Below are positions 20,332 to 28,915 of a DNA stretch of 64,000 bases, piece by piece. The DNA is from Halomonas sp. TA22 (GTDB lineage: Bacteria > Pseudomonadota > Gammaproteobacteria > Pseudomonadales > Halomonadaceae): positions 1 to 64,000 of the forward strand of contig NZ_CP053108.1 of the NCBI RefSeq assembly GCF_013009075.1, read 5' to 3'. The notes under the pieces were generated by a model. It saw nothing but the letters and a program-made list of their open reading frames with translations, did no database searches and was not told the DNA's origin. Position 1 is the first letter of the stretch. Each line of letters begins with the position of its first letter. The position numbers and the translations under genes are program-made.

Positions 20332-21669
20332 TTAGCCGCCTATCAGCCACGCCTCGGCACGCTCCACCTGCTGCCTGGCACTACCAATGTATAAGGCGGG
20401 CTCCGATGCCTGCTCCAATGCGCTGGGCTCGACTCTCCCCTTCAACTCCGCATGTCCCGCCAGTACTTCGGCATAGGGCCGACGCTCGAGGCGTGCCGTC
20501 TCGGCAGCCTCGGCGCTGATGCGCTTGGCGGCGTCCTGCCCGACGATGGGTGCCAGCAGCCGCGATACCGGCTCGGCCATGATCGCTCCGCCGGTGATGT
20601 CCAGGTTACGGCGCATGGCGTCGGGATTGACTTCAAGTCCCTCGAGCAGTACCGCCGCCTGCTCGAGCGCCCCCTCGAGCAGCAGGACGCTATCGACGAG
20701 CGGCGCCCACTCGGCATGCCATTCCCCCAGGCCACGCTCCAGCGGCTGGGCGGCGGCGTTGAGGATCACCGTGGTGTGGCCATGGATCTGGCGACAGGCG
20801 CCCCGGATCAGCGCGCAGCGCACCGGGTTACGTTTATGGGGCATCGAGGAGGACTCGCCCATGCCCTCGCCGCCGGGCTCGGCGACCTCACCGACCTCCG
20901 TCTGGGTCAGCAGCGAGAGGTCCAGCGCCAGTTTTTCAGTGGCACCAGCCATGGCGTCCAGCGCCGTCATCAGTGCATGGATGGGCTGCCGATCGGTGTG
21001 CCAGGGCAGCACTGGGGAGGCCAGCTCGAGACGTTCGGCCAGGTCGTCCATGAACTCGAGCCCCAGCTCGTCCCAACCAGAGTGCACCCCCACGGCGCCA
21101 CCAAACTGTACCGGCAGGCCGGAGAGCTTGAGTGGCGCGAGACGTCGACGTGCCTGCTCGAGCCCCAACGCCCACTGCGCCACCTTGACGCCGAAGGTGG
21201 TCGGCAGCGCCTGCTGCATCAGGGTGCGCCCCACCATCACGGTGCCGGCGTGGGTCTGCATGAGAGTCACCGCCGCCTGGCGACAGCGTCCGGCCAGCGC
21301 GTCGAGCGTCGCCAGGCGCGGCTTGAGCAGCAGCATCAGCGCGCTGTCGACCACGTCCTGACTGGTCGCCCCCTGATGCCAGTAGCGCTTGAGCTCGTCG
21401 GGTAGCGCCGCACGGCCCTGCTTGACGAAGGGGATGGCGGCATTGCCGCCACTGGCGATGCCGTGCGCGATGGCATCGATATCGAACGCATGGCCACGCA
21501 GGTACTCGGCCATGCGCAGGCTGACGCCCTCAGGCAGCGCGCCGCGAGCTTCCTGTACCTCGGCAAGGCCCAACTCGAAATTCAGCATCGCCTCGACCAT
21601 CGCTTCGGCGTTACATTCGGCAAGCCCCCCCTGGCTCATGAAGGGGTACTGGATAAGCTCGGCAGGCAT
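20332..21669 (-). CDS. pcaB: 3-carboxy-cis,cis-muconate cycloisomerase
   Basis: The 445-residue fumarase/aspartase-superfamily enzyme carries the signature GESSSMPHKRNPVRC near residue 275 and TSQDVVDSAL near 110. It cyclises 3-carboxymuconate to 4-carboxymuconolactone. It is transcribed away from pcaR with a palindromic operator in the gap, and has its own terminator before the pcaI operon. So pcaB and pcaIJF-DC are separate units probably under the same regulator. Confidence 0.95.
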   Translation of the reverse strand: MPAELIQYPFMSQGGLAECNAEAMVEAMLNFELGLAEVQEARGALPEGVSLRMAEYLRGHAFDIDAIAHGIASGGNAAIPFVKQGRAALPDELKRYWHQGATSQDVVDSALMLLLKPRLATLDALAGRCRQAAVTLMQTHAGTVMVGRTLMQQALPTTFGVKVAQWALGLEQARRRLAPLKLSGLPVQFGGAVGVHSGWDELGLEFMDDLAERLELASPVLPWHTDRQPIHALMTALDAMAGATEKLALDLSLLTQTEVGEVAEPGGEGMGESSSMPHKRNPVRCALIRGACRQIHGHTTVILNAAAQPLERGLGEWHAEWAPLVDSVLLLEGALEQAAVLLEGLEVNPDAMRRNLDITGGAIMAEPVSRLLAPIVGQDAAKRISAEAAETARLERRPYAEVLAGHAELKGRVEPSALEQASEPALYIGSARQQVERAEAWLIGG

Positions 21670-21719
21670 CGCGGAATCTCCCTATGGCCGGTAAGGCCTT
21701 CGTCTTAAGTCGCACAATT

Positions 21720-21734
21720 GTTCGCACTTCGAAC
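21720..21734. promoter_or_regulatory. Palindromic PcaR-type operator between pcaB and pcaR
   Basis: GTTCG (21720-21724), 5 bases, CGAAC (21730-21734): a perfect palindrome, flanked by T and A to give TGTTC-N7-GAACA as before pcaI. A third half-site at the 19-base distance was looked for and not found. It would serve both pcaB and the regulator gene. Confidence 0.65.
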
Positions 21735-21788
21735 ATTATGCTAGATTCTACGCATTCAGAGATGCAACTCGGCAAGGATAAAGACTCA

Positions 21789-22580
21789 ATGGAAGTCCCC
21801 GTGCAGGAAGAGACACTGAGCCCGGATGATCGCGACTTCGTCACCGCCCTGGCGAGCGGCCTTGAGGTGATCCTGGCCTTCGATGGCGCCAACCCGCGCA
21901 TGACGCTGAGCGAGGTAGCCACCCGTACCGGCATGAACCGCGCCCGGGCCAGGCGTTTTCTGCTGACGTTGCATGCCTTGGGCTATGTACGCAAGCAGAA
22001 CCGCCACTTCGAGCTGGCCCCCAAGGTGCTGCAACTCGGTTACGCCTTCCTCTCGGCCAACAACTACCGCAGCGTGATCCAGCAGTATCTCGAGGACATC
22101 ACTGCCGAGATCGGCGAATCCTCGTCGCTCGGCGTGCTCGATGGCGACGATGTGATCTATGTGGCGCGCTCGGCGGCGAGTCACCGGCTGATGGCGATCT
22201 CCCTATCGGTCGGCACCCGCCTGCCAGCGGCGCACACCTCCATGGGGCGGGTATTGCTGGCACAGCTCACCGATGCAGAACTCGACGCCTACCTCGAGCG
22301 CGTGGTTCTGGAGCGCTATACCGACAAGACCGTGGCCGACAAGCAGGCGCTGCACAAGTGCATCCTCAAGGTGCGCAAGCAGGGCTACGCGATCTCCGAT
22401 CAGGAACTCGACTCCGGGCTGCGATCGCTGGCGGTGCCCGCCTTCGATGCCAACGGAAGGCTGCTTGGCGCGATCAATATCAGCACCAATGCCGCGCGTA
22501 TCGACCTCGACACCCTGACCGGCAGCTTCCTGCCGCTGCTTCAGCAGAAGGCGCAGCTGATCCGCACGCATATCAGTTGA
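21789..22580 (+). CDS. pcaR: IclR-family regulator of the pca regulon
   Basis: The 263-residue protein has an IclR winged helix (SGLEVILAFDGANPRMTLSEVATRTGMNRARARRFLLTL region) and effector domain (LPAAHTSMGRVLLAQL, YAISDQELDSGLRSLAVPAFD) of the PcaR/PcaU/PobR group. PcaR senses 3-oxoadipate in Pseudomonas; PcaU senses protocatechuate. ATG 21789 has AAGGA upstream; the frame also offers an ATG at 21738, inside the operator region. It is divergent from pcaB. Three matching operators in the window suggest it also controls quinate genes. Confidence 0.85.
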   Translation: MEVPVQEETLSPDDRDFVTALASGLEVILAFDGANPRMTLSEVATRTGMNRARARRFLLTLHALGYVRKQNRHFELAPKVLQLGYAFLSANNYRSVIQQYLEDITAEIGESSSLGVLDGDDVIYVARSAASHRLMAISLSVGTRLPAAHTSMGRVLLAQLTDAELDAYLERVVLERYTDKTVADKQALHKCILKVRKQGYAISDQELDSGLRSLAVPAFDANGRLLGAINISTNAARIDLDTLTGSFLPLLQQKAQLIRTHIS

Positions 22581-22641
22581 CCTGGCCGGTGAGAAGACTC
22601 CTTGCCGGTGCGTCCTACCACTCTCAGCACAGGATTTTACC

Positions 22642-23421
22642 ATGGCTCGCAGCTTGATCGAGCGCACTCTCGGCGTTCTGGAAGCGCTCTCCAGCGATGC
22701 CCGCGGGCTACCGCTGCAGAGCATCGCCGAGCGTCTGGAGATCCCCAAAAGTGCCGCACACCGTATCTGCAACGAGCTGATTCGCTTGGGTTACGTGCGT
22801 CAGGATCCCGCCAGTCACTACTATCTGCTCTCCACTCGGCTGATGGCCATGGGCTTTCACTACATGGCGATCAGCGGGACCAGCGACATCGTCCAGCCGA
22901 TCCTCGACCACCTCGCAGCCGAAAGCGGCGAGATGGTCCGCCTGGGCGTCATCGAAGGTAACCGGCAGATCTGGATCGCCAAGGCACAGGGCGCGCGCAG
23001 CGGACTGCGCTACGACCCCGACATGGGGCGCGAGGCACCGCTCAACTACACCGCATCGGGCCATGCCTGGCTGGCAAGCCTAAGCGATGAAGAGGCCATC
23101 GACCTGGTCGAGGCGCAGGGTGTCGGCAATCCCGATGACTATGGGCCCAATGCCGTACGCAGCCATGCCGAGCTGCTCGAGCGTCTCGAGCAGGCCCGGA
23201 CCAACGGCTACAGCTGGCAGGTGGACAATGCCGCGGCAGGCACCTCGGCGCTGGCGGCTGTCGTGCGCCATCCACGCGATGGGCATGTCATCGGTGTATT
23301 GAGCATCGCCGGCCCCAGCGTGCGCCTCACCAAGACGCAGATGCACACCCTGGCGCCGCTATTGCTCAATGCCGCGGCGGAACTCTCCCAGACCAGCCAG
23401 GCATCGAAGGTCTTCTCGTGA
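22642..23421 (+). CDS. IclR-family regulator of unknown target
   Basis: The 259-residue protein has an N-terminal winged helix (RTLGVLEALSSDARGLPLQS, IPKSAAHRICNELIRLGYV) and an IclR effector domain with the NYTASGHAWLASL motif. It lies 61 bases after pcaR on the same strand and 42 bases before an AEC permease, so the permease is its likely target. It may also act on the flavoprotein genes at 27 kb, whose promoter has a palindrome. The ligand is unknown. Confidence 0.8.
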   Translation: MARSLIERTLGVLEALSSDARGLPLQSIAERLEIPKSAAHRICNELIRLGYVRQDPASHYYLLSTRLMAMGFHYMAISGTSDIVQPILDHLAAESGEMVRLGVIEGNRQIWIAKAQGARSGLRYDPDMGREAPLNYTASGHAWLASLSDEEAIDLVEAQGVGNPDDYGPNAVRSHAELLERLEQARTNGYSWQVDNAAAGTSALAAVVRHPRDGHVIGVLSIAGPSVRLTKTQMHTLAPLLLNAAAELSQTSQASKVFS

Positions 23422-23463
23422 GTCGGCCATGATCGCTGCCCGCTACATCGCAAGGAGGCTCGG

Positions 23464-24411
23464 TTGCTAGAGATTCTCGGCATTACCACGCCAATCTTTC
23501 TGTTGATCGGCCTGGGCTACCTGGCGATGCGCCTGCGCCTCACCACCCGCGAGCAGCTGCAAGGCGTCGGCAGCTTCGTGATGTATTTCGCGCTCCCCGC
23601 CCTGGTCATACGCGCCCTGAGCGAGCACCCGCTGGATGAGGTCATGCACCTTGGCTATCTGCTCGCCTATGGCCTGGGCTCGCTGGCGGTCTTCCTGCTG
23701 GCCCTGGCCATCACTCGCTGGCAGCGCAAGCCACTCAATGCCGGCGCGCTGTATGCCCTGGGCATGGCCGCCTCCAATAGCGGCTTCGTCGGCTACCCGG
23801 TGGCCTTCATGGTGCTTGGCTCACCGGCGGCCATCTTCCTTGCCTTGAACATGCTGGTCGAGAACCTGTTGATCATTCCCGCCGCGCTGATCCTTGCCGA
23901 GCTTGGCAGTCAGCGCGGTGCCACACTGCGTGCCACGCTGCAGCAAACCGCCTCACGGCTGGCCAGGAACCCGATCATTCTCGGCCTGCTGGTCGGGGTA
24001 GGCCTGTCGTTGAGCGATCTGAGCCTGCCCGGGCCGATCGCCCAGACCATCGGCATGCTGGCCACCGCCGCGGCCCCGGCCGCGCTGTTCGTCATCGGTG
24101 GCTCGCTGTATGGCTTGAAGACACGCGGCATGGCAAGCGATGTCGGCTTGATCGTCATCGGTAAGCTGATCCTCCATCCGCTGGCCGTGCTTGCAATGCT
24201 GCTGATACTGCCGCCGATGGACCCGCTGCTGATGGCCGGTGCGCTGCTCTTCGCCTGCGCTCCGATGATCAGCGTCTATCCACTGTTCGGCCAGCGTTAC
24301 GGCGTCGGTGAGATCAGCGCCGCCGCACTGATGGTCGCCACGCTGGGCTCCTTCTTTTCCCTGAGCCTGGCAATCTGGCTGATGAGCCTTGCCCGCCTGC
24401 TGCCAGGCTGA
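23464..24411 (+). CDS. AEC-family permease
   Basis: The 315-residue protein is almost entirely hydrophobic with about 10 membrane segments and the AEC pattern (ITTPIFLLIGLGYL at the N-terminus, ALPALVIRAL, and a glycine-rich SNSGFVGYPVAFMVLG region). AEC carriers move organic anions. I use TTG 23464 as start because AAGGAGG stands 6 bases before it. It sits downstream of two IclR genes at the end of the pca cluster; the substrate could be an aromatic or dicarboxylic acid. Confidence 0.8.
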   Translation: MLEILGITTPIFLLIGLGYLAMRLRLTTREQLQGVGSFVMYFALPALVIRALSEHPLDEVMHLGYLLAYGLGSLAVFLLALAITRWQRKPLNAGALYALGMAASNSGFVGYPVAFMVLGSPAAIFLALNMLVENLLIIPAALILAELGSQRGATLRATLQQTASRLARNPIILGLLVGVGLSLSDLSLPGPIAQTIGMLATAAAPAALFVIGGSLYGLKTRGMASDVGLIVIGKLILHPLAVLAMLLILPPMDPLLMAGALLFACAPMISVYPLFGQRYGVGEISAAALMVATLGSFFSLSLAIWLMSLARLLPG

Positions 24412-24437
24412 GCCCCGTTGCTTTCCTCGAATCCGGA

Positions 24438-25376
24438 TTACTCCGGCAGCGCCTCTCGCCAGCGATCCCAGGGCGGAACAGGATCCAGCGACTCGAACAG
24501 GTAGTCGAGAAACGCGCGGACCTTGCGTGAGCGAAGACGCCGTTCGGTGGTCAGCACGTGGATGTCGCGGCGCCCCGGCATGACCTCGCAACGCCAGGAT
24601 TCGAGCAGCGCGACCAGCGCGCCGGACTCAAGCTCGTCGGCAATCAGCCAGGTCGGAAACATCACCAGCCCCTGACCCAGCAGGGCGGCCTGGGCCAGGC
24701 TTAAGGCATCGTTGCTATAGAGATTGCCGGAGACCTCGAAAGGCGTGGCACTGGATTGATCCGGTGCCTGAAAGTACCAGCGCTGGCGGCCCATCTCGCC
24801 CTGATAGAGTAGACAGTTGTGATTGGCGAGCGCCTGCGGCGACTCGGGCTCGCCATGCGCCTGAAGATAGCTCGGCGCCGCGGCGGTGACGTAGTTCATC
24901 GGCGCCAGGCGGCGCGCAACCAGCGACGAATCCGGGAGATCCCCCACGCGGAAGGTGACGTCGTGCCCTTCGCGAACCGGATCGATCACGCGGTCGTCAA
25001 GCTGCAGTTCGGTCTTGAGCGAGGGATAGCGACACTGAAAGCGGTGCAGCAGTGGCACGATCTGGCGCTGGCCGAAAGCCACCGGCGCGTTGATGCGCAG
25101 CATGCCGCTGGGCTCGGCGTCTGGATGCGCCAGCGCCTCCGTGGCGAAGTCGAGCCGCTCCAGGATATCGCGGACCTCCTCGTAATAGCGCCAGCCCGCC
25201 TCGGTGAGCGTCACGGCACGGGTATGTCGATAGAGCAGCGGCTGGCCCACGGCCTCTTCCAACCCTCGAATCTGCCGGGAAATGGAGGAGACGGCGCGCT
25301 GGAAGTGGCGGCCGGCGGCAGTGAAGCTTCCCGTGGCGGCGACCCGCTCGAAGACGCGCAGGGCGTTGAGGTCCAT
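24438..25376 (-). CDS. LysR-type regulator divergent from a PRISE-like reductase
   Basis: The 312-residue protein starts MDLNALRVFERVAATGSFTA with recognition helix RAVSSISRQIRGLEE, of the subgroup that usually regulates a neighbouring oxidoreductase. The effector domain ends in VRAFLDYLFESL. ATG 25376 is preceded by AAGGGA; an earlier ATG at 25406 has no good ribosome-binding site. It faces the reductase at 25519, its probable target. Confidence 0.78.
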   Translation of the reverse strand: MDLNALRVFERVAATGSFTAAGRHFQRAVSSISRQIRGLEEAVGQPLLYRHTRAVTLTEAGWRYYEEVRDILERLDFATEALAHPDAEPSGMLRINAPVAFGQRQIVPLLHRFQCRYPSLKTELQLDDRVIDPVREGHDVTFRVGDLPDSSLVARRLAPMNYVTAAAPSYLQAHGEPESPQALANHNCLLYQGEMGRQRWYFQAPDQSSATPFEVSGNLYSNDALSLAQAALLGQGLVMFPTWLIADELESGALVALLESWRCEVMPGRRDIHVLTTERRLRSRKVRAFLDYLFESLDPVPPWDRWREALPE

Positions 25377-25518
25377 CGAACTGATATCCCTTGAGTTGCG
25401 TTTCATGCAATAAAGATTTGCACTCTTTTCGATTGTAGCAATGAACGAGCGTGACCAGAATGCCTGCATCGGCTACTCGCTTTGGGAGCCAGACAGCACT
25501 CACGAAAGGAGACAGTAC

Positions 25519-26577
25519 ATGCGCAAAGGTACCGCACTGGTCGTCGGCGCCACCGGGATTACCGGTGGCAATCTGGCGTCCTACCTGGTGGCCAGTGGTT
25601 GGACGGTCTACGGGCTTTCTCGCCGCGCGACCGAGCAGAGCGGCGTGATGCCGGTTGCCGCGGATCTGCTTGACGAGTCGGCGACCCGAGAGGCGCTGGC
25701 CGGCCTGCCGATCACCCATGTCTTCTACTGCACCTGGATCCGTCGCGACAACGAGAAAGCCAACGTCGAGGCCAACAGCGCCATGATGCGCAATCTCTTC
25801 GCGGCGCTCAGTGACGCCGATCTGCAGCACGCCTCGCTGGTCACGGGAACCAAGCAGTATCTCGGTTCGTTCGAAGCCTACGGCAGCGGGCGCACCGAGA
25901 CGCCGTTCCGTGAATCCGAGCCTCGCGTCCCCGGCGACAACTTCTACTATGCGCTGGAGGATGTCCTGTTCGAAACCGCTGAGCGTCAAGGCTTTGCCTG
26001 GAACGTGCATCGTCCGCATACGGTGATCGGCTACGCCCGCGGCAACGCCATGAACATGGGCACCACGCTTGCCGTCTACGCATCGATCTGCAAGGCGACC
26101 GGCAAGCCCTTCGTGTTCCCAGGCTCGCAGATTCAGTGGAACGCGCTGACCGATATGACCGACGCGCTGGTGCTGGCGCGCCAGATGGAGTGGGCCGCGA
26201 CGACGCCGGGGGCGGCAAACCAGGCATTCAACACGGTCAACGGTGACGTCTTTCGCTGGCGCCGCATGTGGCGCGAGATCGGCGAATACTTCGGTCTCGA
26301 CGTGGCGGACTGCCCCGACACGCCCCAGCCGCTGGAAACACAGATGTCCGGGGTCGACGTGACCTGGCGTGAAATTGCCGAGACGCATGATCTGGTCGAG
26401 CCGGACGTCGCCAAGCTCGCCTCCTGGTGGCACACCGATGCCGACCTGGGTCGCGACCAGGAGTGCGTCAACGACACCACCAAGTCACGCGATTTCGGTT
26501 TCGACCATTTCCGCGAGACCCGCGGTGCGTTCTTCGACCTGTTCGATCGCCTGCGTGCCGAGAAGCTCATTCCCTGA
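25519..26577 (+). CDS. SDR-family NAD(P) reductase, PRISE-like
   Basis: The 352-residue extended short-chain dehydrogenase has VVGATGITGGNLASYL at the N-terminus and the features of the PRISE group (progesterone 5-beta-reductase/iridoid synthase): TWIRRDNEKANVEANSAM, TGTKQYLG, and NFYYALEDVL with the catalytic tyrosine. PRISE enzymes reduce activated C=C bonds of enones. AAAGGAG precedes ATG 25519. It stands alone with its LysR regulator; the substrate is unknown. Confidence 0.8.
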   Translation: MRKGTALVVGATGITGGNLASYLVASGWTVYGLSRRATEQSGVMPVAADLLDESATREALAGLPITHVFYCTWIRRDNEKANVEANSAMMRNLFAALSDADLQHASLVTGTKQYLGSFEAYGSGRTETPFRESEPRVPGDNFYYALEDVLFETAERQGFAWNVHRPHTVIGYARGNAMNMGTTLAVYASICKATGKPFVFPGSQIQWNALTDMTDALVLARQMEWAATTPGAANQAFNTVNGDVFRWRRMWREIGEYFGLDVADCPDTPQPLETQMSGVDVTWREIAETHDLVEPDVAKLASWWHTDADLGRDQECVNDTTKSRDFGFDHFRETRGAFFDLFDRLRAEKLIP

Positions 26578-26667
26578 TCGCGAAAGCTCGGCAAGAGCGG
26601 AAGCACTTAAGGCAAGACTCGGCGTCGACAGGCGCCGGGGCTTGTCGTTTAGGGTATCCGGCCGGTT

Positions 26668-26835
26668 TCACGTGCCGAGCCCTGCTCCCACGAACAGTGC
26701 CCAGATGGCGACGTCGCCACCCAGGGCAAGCGCCGGCAGGATGGCGAGGGCATAAGGCAGTAGATAGAGTCTTGCTAGGCGCACCGGGCCCAGCTGGTCC
26801 ACCCAGCGCCCACCGAGCAGGGCGCCCGGCAGCTT
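26668..26835 (-). pseudogene. Fragment of an MFS transporter
   Basis: The minus strand encodes GALLGGRWVDQLGPVRLARL, then LYLLPYALAILPALALGG and VAIWALFVGAGLGT before a stop. GGRWVDQLGP is the typical cytoplasmic loop motif of the second half of major facilitator carriers. Only about 50 codons remain, without start or end. The stretch 26578-27193 holds no intact gene: it consists of this piece, a C-terminal piece at 26833, a promoter-like stretch and a collapsed oxidoreductase. Confidence 0.55.
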
Positions 26836-26913
26836 GCAGAGTTGGGGCCGCTCGGCTATCACACAGCGGTCGAGGCTGCACTGCGCCTGATCGAAGAGAA
26901 CGGTCAATTATAG
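26833..26913 (+). pseudogene. C-terminal fragment of an unidentified protein
   Basis: The plus strand reads LAELGPLGYHTAVEAALRLI then EENGQL and a TAG. The amphipathic helix and clean stop look like the natural end of a protein. No start is present, and the opposite strand next to it is the MFS remnant, so the two pieces were brought together by a deletion. I cannot name the parent family. Confidence 0.35.
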
Positions 26914-26952
26914 TGCGAACTTCTGTACGGCTTGCAAACATGGCGCGACTGC

Positions 26953-26975
26953 CATAATTTATTAGAACAAAGTTC
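26953..26975 (+). promoter_or_regulatory. Candidate promoter with overlapping palindromic operator
   Basis: CATAAT at 26953-26958 looks like a -10 box. GAAC-AAA-GTTC at 26965-26975 is a perfect palindrome placed at the expected transcription start, a position suited to a repressor such as an IclR protein. Confidence 0.4.
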
Positions 26976-26991
26976 CAAAAATGAAATCAGC

Positions 26992-27219
26992 ATGCCCTCA
27001 CTCGCTATTGACGTGATCGGTGCCGGGGCAATGGACCACCAACTGGAGCATTTCATCGATGTCGCGCATGGCACCTCTGCCCCCAGAGTCAGCGCCCTGG
27101 ATGCCGGGCGCACCCTGGCATTGGTCGATGCCGTGGCACGCGCAGCCGATAGCGGCCAATGCGTGACGCCTACTGCACTGGGAGACGCTTGGCATGACCA
27201 CGCAGACATGCACTTTTGA
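26992..27219 (+). pseudogene. Collapsed Gfo/Idh/MocA-type oxidoreductase: N-terminus fused to C-terminus
   Basis: The 75-codon frame begins MPSLAIDVIGAGAM, the first strand and glycine-rich turn of a Rossmann dehydrogenase. It continues directly into HQLEHFIDVAHGTSAPRVSA and LDAGRTLALVDAVARAADSG, typical of the end of Gfo/Idh/MocA oxidoreductases. Some 250 codons between are absent, while the frame is kept. Its 3' end overlaps the start of the flavoprotein gene by 26 bases. It could still be translated from the promoter at 26953 and couple ribosomes to that gene. Confidence 0.55.
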
Positions 27220-28915
27220 TTTGGTGGTAGTGGGCTCCGGCGCCGCCGGGCTTGCCGCCGCTGTCAGCGCCGCCCACCAGGGGCTAGAGGTCGCAGTGGT
27301 GGAGAAGGCCGAGACCCTGGGCGGTGCCACCGCTTGGTCCGGTGGCTGGATGTGGGCCCCGCTCAATCCCCTGGCCCGTGCCGCCGGCATCAAGGAGGAC
27401 CCTGAGACGGTACGCACCTATCTGCGCCATGAGCTGGGCGAACGTTATGATCCGGCCAAGATCGACGCCTTCCTCGCCACCGCGCCGCAGATGGTCGCGT
27501 TCTTTCACGACAATACCGCCCTGCAGTTTGCCGACGGCAACGCCATCGCCGATATCCACGGCGACACCCCCGGCGCCGGCACCGGCGGGCGCTCGGTGAT
27601 CGCCGCCCCCTTCGATGCCCGCGAGCTGGACCGCGCGACGCTGGCCAAGCTGCGCCGGACCATGCCCGAGACCGCCTGGATCGGCATGCCGATCCAGGCT
27701 GGGCCGGACCTTGCAGCGTTTCTCAACGTCAGCCGCTCGCTGAGTTCCTTCATCCATGTCGCCAGGCGCGTCAGCCGCCACCTGTATGACCTGGCCCGCT
27801 ACGGCCGCGCCATGCAGCTAGTCAACGGCGTGGCGCTGATCGGCCGGCTAGCCAAATCCGCCGCCGCGCTGGGCGTAGAGCTGCGCGTGGCCTCGCCGGC
27901 GAAACGGCTGCTCCATGATGGCGAGCGGGTCAGCGGCGTGGTGGTGGAAGCCTCGGACGGCGAGCTGATCCTCAACGCCCGGCGTGGCGTGGTATTGGCC
28001 GCCGGCGGCTTCCCCTGGGACGTCGAGCGCCGCCGCGAGCTCTTCCCGCGCACGCCCACCGGTGAGGAGCACTGGCCGCTGCCGCCGAGCTCCGCCAGCG
28101 GCGACGGCCTGCGCCTGGGCGAAGCCGTCGGCGCCAGCGTCGATACCAGCCTCTACTCGCCAGTGGCCTGGGCACCGGTGTCACTGGTGCCGTGGCGTGA
28201 TGGTCGGATCGGCCACTTCCCCCACATCATCGACCGCGGCAAGCCCGGCATCATCGGCGTGCTCAGCAACGGCCAGCGCTTCGTCAACGAGGCCAGCGGC
28301 TACTATGACTACATCGATGCCATGCTCAAGGCGGTGCCGGAAGATGAGGAGGTCTGCTCCTGGCTGATCTGCAGCCACCGCTTCCAGCGCCGCTACGGCC
28401 TCGGCATCAGCCGCCCGGCACCGCTGCCCTTCCGGCACTGGGTCCGCAAGGGCTATCTCAAGCGCGGCCGAACGCTTGCCGAGCTGGCCCAGGCATGCGG
28501 TATCGACCCCGCAGGACTCGAGCGGACCGTGGCGGCCTACAATGCATCAGCCCGACACGGCGAGGATCCCGAATTCGGCCGCGGCACGACCCCTTATAAC
28601 CGCAAGCAGGGCGACCCGGCCCACGGCCCCAATCCCTGCGTGGCACCCCTTGAGCGCGGGCCGTTCTACGCCGTCAAGGTGGTGCCCGGCTGCTTCGGCA
28701 CCTTCGCCGGCCTAAGGACCAACGAGCACGCCCAGGTGCTGGATGCCCAGGGCCAGCCGATCGTCGGCCTCTATGCGGCGGGCAGCGACATGGCCAGCAT
28801 CATGGGCGGCCACTACCCGGCTGGCGGCATCAATCTCGGCCCGGCCATGACCTTCGGCTTTATCGCCGGGCGCCACGCCGCCCAGACATCCCTGTCAGCG
28901 AGGCCTGACCGATGA
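27194..28915 (+). CDS. FAD-dependent dehydrogenase, ketosteroid-dehydrogenase/fumarate-reductase family
   Basis: The 573-residue flavoprotein has the FAD motif VVGSGAAGLAAAVSA near 12-26, the ELGGATAWSGGWMW-type segment (TLGGATAWSGG), GVVLAAGGFPWD, and the C-terminal GGHYPAGGINLGPAMTFGFIAG closing motif. The family desaturates rings or reduces C=C bonds (3-ketosteroid delta-1-dehydrogenase, fumarate and urocanate reductases). No signal peptide is seen, so it is cytoplasmic. It overlaps a TIM-barrel gene by 4 bases (ATGA), and an EamA carrier follows. The substrate is unknown; the quinate cluster beside it suggests an alicyclic acid. Confidence 0.8.
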   Translation: MTTQTCTFDLVVVGSGAAGLAAAVSAAHQGLEVAVVEKAETLGGATAWSGGWMWAPLNPLARAAGIKEDPETVRTYLRHELGERYDPAKIDAFLATAPQMVAFFHDNTALQFADGNAIADIHGDTPGAGTGGRSVIAAPFDARELDRATLAKLRRTMPETAWIGMPIQAGPDLAAFLNVSRSLSSFIHVARRVSRHLYDLARYGRAMQLVNGVALIGRLAKSAAALGVELRVASPAKRLLHDGERVSGVVVEASDGELILNARRGVVLAAGGFPWDVERRRELFPRTPTGEEHWPLPPSSASGDGLRLGEAVGASVDTSLYSPVAWAPVSLVPWRDGRIGHFPHIIDRGKPGIIGVLSNGQRFVNEASGYYDYIDAMLKAVPEDEEVCSWLICSHRFQRRYGLGISRPAPLPFRHWVRKGYLKRGRTLAELAQACGIDPAGLERTVAAYNASARHGEDPEFGRGTTPYNRKQGDPAHGPNPCVAPLERGPFYAVKVVPGCFGTFAGLRTNEHAQVLDAQGQPIVGLYAAGSDMASIMGGHYPAGGINLGPAMTFGFIAGRHAAQTSLSARPDR

